A stretch of DNA of 6,685 nt from assembly GCA_024641365.1 (NCBI GenBank), contig JAHEDF010000217.1:1-6685 (forward strand), in the 5' to 3' direction. The translations under genes were made by a program, and so were the position numbers. Shown in pieces: positions 1 to 4,670 of this stretch. Below the pieces are notes generated by a model that searched no databases, had not been told where the DNA came from, and saw only the letters and a list, made by a program, of their open reading frames with translations. This DNA comes from Planctomycetota bacterium (lineage in GTDB: Bacteria > Planctomycetota > UBA11346). Numbering within the stretch: the stretch's first letter is position 1; the number at the start of each line of letters is the position of its first letter.

Positions 1-126
1 GTACACCATAAAAGTTTACTCAACAAGATGTTAGTAATCGCTAGTCAAAGTTATTCACGACAAAAAGAGACTTTATGGCAGTTTGCTCTTTCTGGTTTAA
101 ATACGATTCGTTGTACAGAAACTTGA
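1..126 (+). CDS. Possible C-terminal end of an unidentified gene, cut by left edge
   Basis: Reading from base 1, frame 1 is open for 41 codons and stops at TGA 124-126. Codon choice (TTA for Leu, GGT, CGT, AAA) resembles that of the secure genes to the right, which mildly favours real coding. The predicted tail is basic and Ser/Leu-rich and ends in RCTET; I do not recognise a family and see no motif or membrane segment. An open stretch of this length can arise by chance in a few percent to about ten percent of cases, and a second open frame (75-236) overlaps it, so this is only a candidate. No clear terminator follows. Confidence 0.3.
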   Translation, partial: VHHKSLLNKMLVIASQSYSRQKETLWQFALSGLNTIRCTET

Positions 127-236
127 CAGTGATCTATAAAGAATCTTGCCGGTTACGTGGGGCGTATAGCGTAAAGCCTTACTACCACAGGGATTTTATT
201 TTGGGTATGGCAAGTGCTCTAGATGATGACGAATGA
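75..236 (+). CDS. Doubtful 53-codon open frame overlapping the left-edge frame
   Basis: ATG at 75 to TGA 234-236 would encode 53 residues, starting MAVCSFWF and ending ALDDDE. The frame stays open upstream to codon 45-47. No Shine-Dalgarno sequence precedes the ATG. It uses AGA and CGG arginine codons that are scarce in the neighbouring secure genes, which argues against real coding. It overlaps the frame ending at 126, and both cannot easily be real unless this is a decayed or frameshifted remnant. I recognise no family. It is listed because it is one of only two open frames in the first 425 bases. Confidence 0.12.
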   Translation: MAVCSFWFKYDSLYRNLTVIYKESCRLRGAYSVKPYYHRDFILGMASALDDDE

Positions 237-238
237 AC

Positions 239-253
239 TTTTATCGGATAAAA
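239..253. repeat. Interrupted palindrome TTTTATC-G-GATAAAA
   Basis: Two perfect 7-base arms (239-245 and 247-253) flank a single central G. This symmetry suits a dimeric DNA-binding protein better than a hairpin. It lies about 170 bases upstream of the 553-residue protein gene. A regulatory role is inference only, and an AT-rich palindrome can occur by chance. Confidence 0.3.
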
Positions 254-280
254 AACATACGTAAGTCTGTCATAAAAAAC

Positions 281-290
281 TACCATGGTA
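281..290. repeat. Perfect 10-base palindrome TACCATGGTA
   Basis: The sequence equals its own reverse complement across all ten bases. It sits between the palindrome at 239-253 and the start of the gene at 426. It could be half of an operator array but has no proven role. Confidence 0.2.
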
Positions 291-377
291 TTTACCGCTC
301 ACTTTTAGGATTCTCATAAGAAACAGTCAAGCCAGTGAGGATATGTCATGAAAGGCATTTAGTATCTTATCCATTAA

Positions 378-391
378 ATAGCAAAAGCTAT
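378..391 (+). other. Small hairpin ATAGC-AAAA-GCTAT in the leader of the 426 gene
   Basis: A 5-base-pair stem with a four-A loop lies 34 bases before the start codon at 426. Two more small palindromes follow at once: ATGCAT (390-395) and TGATCA (395-400). The stem is short and may not be stable. No convincing -35/-10 pair was found in 300-425. Confidence 0.25.
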
Positions 392-425
392 GCATGATCA
401 CTCCTATATAAACTAAGGAACAAAA

Positions 426-2087
426 ATGAAGCGAACAGCACTAACTCTCGTCACGGCAGCATTCTTAATGCCTGCATCATTTCATTGTAATTTTGCCAGC
501 GCTGAAGATGCGCCGGTATTAGTGCAGATCACCATGAGTGATATCCCGAAATCCCTTGATAAGTATAGAACTAATGTCATAGGGAAAATGATAAGTGAAT
601 TAGAAATCGATTCTCTGATTTCAGAATTACCAACTTTGTTCGGAGACGAAGTCCCTAACGCGGTCACTGGAGAAATTAATACATTTTTAGCGAGTAAGAA
701 TGGTCAATTTACAGTTTTCGGACTTTCTCCATCGGCATCTATAGATGAGGTAACTGAATTTAAAAAAGCGCCATTCTTTCAAATGAATGCAAACCTTGGA
801 GACGCGACAAAAGACTTCTTTGCGAAGCAGAAAAAAGAATCAGTGAATTTTCAAATACCTGGATTTGATGAGGCGTTTAAAGAGGCTGATTCTGATACCA
901 TTTGGGGGCGCAAAGATAATCAGTTATTAGTGGCTAATTACGTGAAACATATGGTGCCGGCTTTGATCAAGCCGACGGGTCATGACCTTGATGTGCACAT
1001 TAATGGCCTCGGTATTCGTGAAGTAATTGTGAAACTAATGAGCATAGAGTCAGAAGGAGAGGAAAAGGAAAAGGCTAAAATTGAAAAATTATTAAAATCG
1101 CTTGATCGTTTATTTGTACCATTTAGCGGATATATTGACATAAAAGATAAGCATATGCAGTCGCATTTCGCTGCAACGACGACCTTTCCCTTTTTGAAAG
1201 GAGTCGACTTAACAGTTTGTAATAAGCTTCCTGATGCGACGTATTCAGTCATGTCAGTGGGGTTGGATGGAAAAATACTGTGGGATGACATGTTGCTTCC
1301 CGTGTTAACAGCCGTTGCAGGCATGGACGATAAAAGCATTCAAGATGTCATGTCAGAAGCGAACAAAAATTTGCAGGACATGGGCATTACGGCTAAAATA
1401 GATGAAGTTATTAGCAGTATAAATGGTACTTTTGTTTTAGCGCAAACCAAAGCCGCACCATTTCCTGGTTTTACCTTCGCTATTCCGAGATCTCCAGCCA
1501 TGGATCAAATCGTAACTGCGGCATTAAAAACGTTGAATATGGAATTGGAAAAAGATGGTACGCCTACGGTGATAATGCTTCCAGATGTGCCTATGCCGTT
1601 TAATTTATTAAGTGATGCTCAACATTGGATTTTATCAAGTGATCCACAGGTGACGATTGAGTGGTCGGCGAAAAAGGACAAAGGTTGGCTTGAAAGCCCA
1701 TTAGGTAAATTGGCGCAGAAAAAAAACACCAAAGAAACTGTGATGCTAAGCGTTAGTGACAATGTAGAAGAATTAAAAGTAGCCCAAGGCCAATTAAATA
1801 TGGTCATTGGATTCTTGCCGCTAGAACCTAAACAGCAGCAAAAAATTATGCGGGGGTTCAGTAATTTAATTCAGAATACCGGATTAACATACGAAACAAT
1901 TACGCAAAAAGATGGTCAGATTATGAGCGACGGGGTTAGTCTAATTGGTGGAAACTCATTCCCGATTATGGTATTAAGTGCAGGAATAGTGGGCACTGCT
2001 TTTGTAACGCTAGGCAAGCCCACTGAAGCGATCCTAGAAATTCCAGAACCAGAAGAGGGAGATCCAGCAAAGCCGAAAGACTTATAA
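426..2087 (+). CDS. Exported orphan protein, 553 residues, unknown function
   Basis: The ATG at 426 is preceded by TAAGGA (414-419) with a six-base gap, a good ribosome-binding site. Residues 1-26 form a signal peptide (MKR, a hydrophobic core, then ASA before E27), so the product should leave the cytoplasm. The mature part shows no catalytic motif I can name. It alternates strand-like segments with helices. A charged helix lies around 207-227 and a hydrophobic stretch at about 512-529 (FPIMVLSAGIVGTAF), which may be a membrane anchor or buried strand. The tail is acidic and Pro-rich (EIPEPEEGDPAKP). The only cysteine in the predicted mature chain is C265. It does not match any family I recognise; the layout loosely recalls large exported proteins of unknown function in PVC bacteria. 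It ends in tandem stops TAA TAG, then a strong terminator, so it is probably transcribed alone. Confidence 0.9.
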   Translation: MKRTALTLVTAAFLMPASFHCNFASAEDAPVLVQITMSDIPKSLDKYRTNVIGKMISELEIDSLISELPTLFGDEVPNAVTGEINTFLASKNGQFTVFGLSPSASIDEVTEFKKAPFFQMNANLGDATKDFFAKQKKESVNFQIPGFDEAFKEADSDTIWGRKDNQLLVANYVKHMVPALIKPTGHDLDVHINGLGIREVIVKLMSIESEGEEKEKAKIEKLLKSLDRLFVPFSGYIDIKDKHMQSHFAATTTFPFLKGVDLTVCNKLPDATYSVMSVGLDGKILWDDMLLPVLTAVAGMDDKSIQDVMSEANKNLQDMGITAKIDEVISSINGTFVLAQTKAAPFPGFTFAIPRSPAMDQIVTAALKTLNMELEKDGTPTVIMLPDVPMPFNLLSDAQHWILSSDPQVTIEWSAKKDKGWLESPLGKLAQKKNTKETVMLSVSDNVEELKVAQGQLNMVIGFLPLEPKQQQKIMRGFSNLIQNTGLTYETITQKDGQIMSDGVSLIGGNSFPIMVLSAGIVGTAFVTLGKPTEAILEIPEPEEGDPAKPKDL

Positions 2088-2111
2088 TAGGGATCATGTA
2101 CTGTGTAGGAA

Positions 2112-2150
2112 AAACGCCGTAGTGTCATACCACTGCGGCGTTTATTTTTA
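2112..2150 (+). terminator. Intrinsic terminator after the 553-residue protein gene
   Basis: Left arm 2112-2124 (AAACGCCGTAGTG) pairs with right arm 2131-2143 over 13 base pairs, with one G-U wobble and a six-base loop (2125-2130). The T-rich run ATTTTTA (2144-2150) follows. A run of A precedes the left arm, so it could also act on minus-strand transcripts. It lies 25 bases after the stop codon. Confidence 0.9.
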
Positions 2151-2292
2151 ACCGATGAAGTTAAAGGAAATCCACTCTTTAGTAATCCAGCCCGATCCTA
2201 AAGCATTAAACTATACACTCGTATTGTAATTGTAGATTTACCCACAAGCTTCCCGCCAGTAAAAGCATTTACTAGTAGATAGGTCATTGAAG

Positions 2293-3129
2293 ATGTCGAC
2301 TATTCGCTTACTGGTAATGACGGCATTGGCGATGATTGGATTTGCTTGTAATTCGCTCATCTGCCGGCTCGCATTGCAAGATCATACTATTGATGCCGGT
2401 AGTTTTACCGCGATACGCTTGGTATCCGGTGCAATTGTATTGTTTTTATTGGCAAGCCGTGGTCGTATTACGGAAATGCCGCAAGGCAGTTGGCTATCTG
2501 CCGGTGCTTTATTTGCATATGCGGCGGGATTTTCTTACGCCTATATAACCTTGTCTGCTTCTACCGGGGCGTTGTTGTTATTTGGCGCGGTACAGGCCAC
2601 TATGATTGGTTACGGTTTATGGAAAGGCGAGCGTTTAAAAGTTTTTCAAATACTTGGATTTTTGATGGCGCTCATTGGGCTAGTCGGTTTATTATTGCCA
2701 GGTGTTTCAGCGCCGCCGTTATTTGGGGCCAGCTTAATGATGTGTGCTGGTGTTGCGTGGGGCGTCTATTCTATTCGCGGAAAAGGAGTCAGTAATCCCT
2801 TAGAATTTACAGCAGGTAATTTTATCCGCTCGATTCCGTTTACGTTAGTTTTAAGTATAATTATGTTAGCCAAATTTGATGTTAGTTTTAAGGGGGTTAT
2901 TTATGCAGCGTTATCAGGCGCGGTGGCTTCCGGTATTGGGTATGCCATCTGGTATAGTGTGTTGCCCAGTTTATCTGCGTTAAAAGCAGCCACAGTTCAA
3001 TTGAGCGTTCCTGTTCTGACTGCTATTGGTGGTGTTTTATTACTGGGAGAACACGTAAGTTTACGTTTGGGCTTGGCGACAATCGCGATTTTAGGCGGCA
3101 TCGCATTAGTCATCAGAAAAAATAAATAG
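2293..3129 (+). CDS. EamA/DMT-family membrane transporter
   Basis: Encodes 278 residues from ATG 2293. A TTG at 2287 in frame is less likely, since it would add only two residues; ATAGG (2279-2283) lies nine bases before the ATG. About ten membrane helices are visible, near residues 5-24, 36-54, 67-86, 89-108, 117-136, 143-160, 177-194, 200-221, 232-252 and 256-273. They form the two five-helix repeats of the drug/metabolite transporter superfamily. Each repeat has the family's arginine in its second helix (FTAIRLV near 38-44, GNFIRSIP near 175-182). The second repeat ends in the typical LSVPVLTAIGG and LLGEHVSLRLG blocks. The length matches the usual 280-300. These proteins export or import small metabolites across the inner membrane; substrate cannot be read from sequence. 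It stands alone, after a terminator and converging on the next gene. It stops at TAG. Confidence 0.92.
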   Translation: MSTIRLLVMTALAMIGFACNSLICRLALQDHTIDAGSFTAIRLVSGAIVLFLLASRGRITEMPQGSWLSAGALFAYAAGFSYAYITLSASTGALLLFGAVQATMIGYGLWKGERLKVFQILGFLMALIGLVGLLLPGVSAPPLFGASLMMCAGVAWGVYSIRGKGVSNPLEFTAGNFIRSIPFTLVLSIIMLAKFDVSFKGVIYAALSGAVASGIGYAIWYSVLPSLSALKAATVQLSVPVLTAIGGVLLLGEHVSLRLGLATIAILGGIALVIRKNK

Positions 3130-3148
3130 ATAACGTTAAATTCAAACC

Positions 3149-3160
3149 TGCTAATTAGCA
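3149..3160. repeat. Perfect 12-base palindrome TGCTAATTAGCA between convergent genes
   Basis: The sequence is fully self-complementary and lies 19 bases after the transporter stop codon. It has no GC-rich stem and T-run like the other terminators in the window, so termination here is uncertain. It could mark a protein site or be chance. Confidence 0.25.
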
Positions 3161-3214
3161 TTTAATGAAATAAGTCCTATCGTTTTCTAAAAATTATAGG
3201 CAGGCACAAGAAAG

Positions 3215-3586
3215 TTAATAATTCCAGGTAGATCCTGTGTAGGAGGTATGATTTTCGATGGCATCTTCCAGGCTAGTAACATGCCAATACTCGTAGCGAA
3301 TTGCCATGTCAACATTTCGCCACCAACCATACATATCGTCCATTTGCTTCCGGCTAATGGCCCATCCGTATGGACAGGTAAATGGGTATGCTTTAGTAAT
3401 CTGACTTTGCGCGTCTTCTTTGGTAATAGTTCCATCTCTATTACCATGTACAACAGCACCACGCATAATTAATAAGTAATAAGGTGCAATATAAATAAGA
3501 AATAAAATAATGATTATCGACAAGACTAGTGCGATAAATTTGGGATTAGTGAATTTGAATTCAGAGGCTTTATTTTTATCAGACAT
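3215..3586 (-). CDS. Small single-helix membrane protein with an EF-hand-like loop, function unknown
   Basis: Encodes 123 residues, ATG at 3586-3584 and stop TAA at 3217-3215. Upstream on the minus strand is TAGGT (3595-3591), a weak, closely spaced ribosome-binding site. A lysine-rich N-terminus (MSDKNKASEFKF) precedes one strong hydrophobic helix at about 17-40. This predicts the N-terminus inside and an 80-residue domain outside the inner membrane. Residues 47-58 (HGNRDGTITKED) follow the EF-hand calcium-loop pattern at positions 3, 5, 6, 8 and 12, but the usual first Asp is His. The rest is rich in Trp and Tyr (YGWAISRKQ, YGWWRN, YEYWHV) with a single Cys71. I recognise no family. It converges with the transporter gene and diverges from the lipoprotein gene. 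Confidence 0.8.
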   Translation of the reverse strand: MSDKNKASEFKFTNPKFIALVLSIIIILFLIYIAPYYLLIMRGAVVHGNRDGTITKEDAQSQITKAYPFTCPYGWAISRKQMDDMYGWWRNVDMAIRYEYWHVTSLEDAIENHTSYTGSTWNY

Positions 3587-3883
3587 AAATACCTACGTTT
3601 GAGCTATGTGTGTATTGCCAACAGTTATCAAATTCAAGTCTGATGATAGCCGAATAGACACCCAGCAATGAGGGATATGACTCCTAAAAAGTAAAAGTAT
3701 TTAATTATACTTTTAATAGTTATTAGCGGCATCAGATGGGAGAAATTGATTTCGCAACTATAAGTAGGAACGAGATCAGCGCTGTGTCACAAACGGCAAT
3801 AATGCTCCATATGCCTGTCCTTAGACAAGTTAGCACCAGTAATTTTAATATCATACCTGCAACATAATGCGAAAAAACACGTC
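3587..3883. other. Divergent intergenic region without a secure gene
   Basis: This stretch separates the minus-strand membrane protein from the plus-strand lipoprotein gene, so it should hold promoters for both. On the minus strand, TTGAAT (3637-3632) lies 17 bases before TACACA (3614-3609), a poor -10 match. On the plus strand, CATAAT (3863-3868) resembles a -10 box but lacks a recognisable -35. A 43-codon frame, ATG 3736 to TAA 3865-3867, has no ribosome-binding site and is judged non-coding. The strongest structure is the inverted repeat at 3692-3715. Confidence 0.5.
3692..3715. repeat. AT-rich inverted repeat, 9-base arms, 6-base spacer
   Basis: Arms TAAAAGTAT (3692-3700) and ATACTTTTA (3707-3715) are perfectly complementary around TTAATT. 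It is central in the divergent region. It could be an operator for a dimeric regulator or a weak hairpin. It has no GC-rich stem and no separate T-run, so a terminator role is unlikely. Confidence 0.35.
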
Positions 3884-3963
3884 CTCTCTGGTGTCGAATA
3901 GATAGAGTGCTATTGTTTCGCTGTCCTTAACTGAGGATATCACCAGAGAGAAGGAGTATCTCC
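3884..3963 (+). promoter_or_regulatory. Candidate structured leader (three-way junction) ending at the ribosome-binding site
   Basis: A perfect 10-base inverted repeat, CTCTCTGGTG (3884-3893) with CACCAGAGAG (3941-3950), closes a 47-base interior. Inside, CGAATAG (3895-3901) can pair with CTA and TTCG (3910-3912, 3917-3920) around an internal bulge. TCCTT (3924-3928) can pair with GAGGA (3933-3937) across the loop AACT. The closing stem ends at the base just before the Shine-Dalgarno AAGGAG (3951-3956). TCCTT is also complementary to AAGGA of that site, giving a possible on/off alternative. The start codon is at 3964. The pairing is seen in the sequence; function as a switch, thermosensor or stability element is inference. 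Confidence 0.45.
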
Positions 3964-4407
3964 ATGCATAAATATATGCTCATGTCAGCCATTTGCGCCG
4001 TTGCGCTCGGATTCACCGGATGTGGCGAAGAAGCGCCACAAGCACAACCTGCACCACAACCAGAACCAACTGTCAACGTTAGCGAGCCCGCAGCACCAGC
4101 ACCTGCAGAGGCACCAACAACTGAAGCCGCACCTGATGCGGCTGCGAAAGCAGAAGTCGATGCAGCCACGACAGAGGCAAAAGCAGCTGCCGAAACGGCA
4201 ACAAGTAATGCGGCAGCAGAAACAAATGCTGCTGCTGATAAAGCCGCTGCTGAAACGAATGCGGCAACAGAGGGTGCACCAGCTCCAGTCACAGAAGCTG
4301 TGAAAGAAGCTACAAATACGACAACTGATGCGACCAAGTCAGCAACCGATAGTGCGACAAAAGCTGCTGGCGATACGCTCAATAAAGTAAAAATCCCTGG
4401 GCAATAA
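3964..4407 (+). CDS. Ala-rich lipoprotein with 11-residue repeats
   Basis: Encodes 147 residues from ATG 3964, with AAGGAG (3951-3956) seven bases upstream. A lipoprotein signal is present: MHKYMLMSAICAVALGFTGC, with Cys20 as the probable lipid-modified residue. The box FTGC has Phe rather than the usual Leu at -3. Residues 21-52 are a Pro/Ala/Glu/Gln-rich linker. Residues 55-147 are almost all Ala, Thr, Glu, Lys, Asp and Asn, expected to form a long amphipathic helix or disordered rod. An 11-residue unit recurs at 79-89 and 90-100, sharing AAETNA, and a looser Thr/Ala/Asp unit runs to about 137. Such 11-residue helices occur in LEA-like and some envelope-spanning lipoproteins. The likely place is the outer membrane; the function is unknown, perhaps as a spacer or tether. 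No partner gene is visible. It is followed by two hairpins and is probably monocistronic. Confidence 0.88.
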   Translation: MHKYMLMSAICAVALGFTGCGEEAPQAQPAPQPEPTVNVSEPAAPAPAEAPTTEAAPDAAAKAEVDAATTEAKAAAETATSNAAAETNAAADKAAAETNAATEGAPAPVTEAVKEATNTTTDATKSATDSATKAAGDTLNKVKIPGQ

Positions 4408-4413
4408 TTTATG

Positions 4414-4435
4414 TGAATCGCAAATCGGCGATTCA
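4414..4435 (+). other. First hairpin after the lipoprotein gene
   Basis: TGAATCGC (4414-4421) and GCGATTCA (4428-4435) form a perfect 8-base-pair stem with a six-base loop, starting seven bases after the stop codon. No T-run follows, so it may protect the 3' end of the mRNA or assist the terminator just downstream. Confidence 0.5.
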
Positions 4436-4454
4436 GTAAATTATAAAGCAACGA

Positions 4455-4491
4455 CAAAGAACTCCGTTACGGATAGTAACGGAGTTCTTTG
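4455..4491 (+). terminator. Likely intrinsic terminator after the lipoprotein gene
   Basis: CAAAGAACTCCGTTAC (4455-4470) and its exact complement (4476-4491) form a perfect 16-base-pair stem around loop GGATA. The 3' side of the stem ends in TTCTTTG, so a shorter core stem followed by a U-rich run fits termination. The A-rich 5' side would allow action in both directions. No separate long T-run follows, so the call is slightly less sure than the terminator at 2112. Confidence 0.72.
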
Positions 4492-4500
4492 CGTTAAGAG

Positions 4501-4514
4501 TGGAAGCGCTTTTA
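4501..4514. promoter_or_regulatory. LacI/GalR-family-like operator TGGAAGCGCTTTTA
   Basis: The site has a central CG, a perfect AAGCGCTT core palindrome and outer T/A symmetry. It fits the TGnAAnCGnT core of LacI-family and catabolite-repression-like operators, with a mismatch in the last half-site (TA where CA is usual). It lies just after the terminator at 4455-4491 and 157 bases before the sulfatase start, so the sulfatase is the natural target. The regulator gene is not in the window. Confidence 0.4.
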
Positions 4515-4535
4515 CCTATCAGGTTGGTGTTTTTC

Positions 4536-4546
4536 AGCAGCCTGCT
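4536..4546. repeat. Interrupted palindrome AGCAG-C-CTGCT
   Basis: Five-base arms flank one central C. Being 22 bases after the operator-like site, it may be a second protein-binding site upstream of the sulfatase. It is too tight to form an RNA hairpin with full pairing. Low certainty. Confidence 0.2.
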
Positions 4547-4623
4547 AGAGGATGTGGTAAAACACACAATTGCATGACATTGATAATTTTGTACGTAGCA
4601 CAGGTCATCTACATCATCAGTTT

Positions 4624-4643
4624 AATTATTATCATTAATAATT
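4624..4643. repeat. AT-only inverted repeat AATTATTA-TCAT-TAATAATT
   Basis: Perfect 8-base arms (4624-4631 and 4636-4643) surround a four-base spacer, ending 27 bases before the sulfatase start codon. The region is rich in -10-like words, so it may overlap the promoter or an operator. I could not assign a -35 box. Confidence 0.3.
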
Positions 4644-4670
4644 TAGATCTGCATTCTAAAGAGGTTTTTT

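Noticed and set aside
77..86. TGGCA...TTTGC as a sigma-54 promoter
   Set aside because: The GG and GC elements are six bases apart instead of the required ten.
405..410. TATATA as a -10 box for the 426 gene
   Set aside because: It lies only three bases before the Shine-Dalgarno sequence, so transcription would start inside it.
980..1339. 119-codon minus-strand frame inside the 553-residue protein gene
   Set aside because: Lies wholly within a secure gene with no ribosome-binding site or recognisable product.
2287..2292. TTG start two codons before the transporter ATG
   Set aside because: The ATG at 2293 is a stronger start and nothing favours the extra two residues.
3165..3204. Weak pairing CCTAT...ATAGG as a terminator between the convergent genes
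   Set aside because: Only five base pairs with a long AT-rich loop; too weak to support.
3736..3867. 43-codon plus-strand frame beginning MGEIDFATISRN
   Set aside because: No ribosome-binding site, no recognisable motif, and the length is expected by chance.
3927..4457. 176-codon minus-strand open frame across the lipoprotein gene
   Set aside because: Its Ala/Ser/Val-rich translation is the mirror of the GC-rich Ala codons of the real gene; the plus-strand frame has a lipobox and a good ribosome-binding site.
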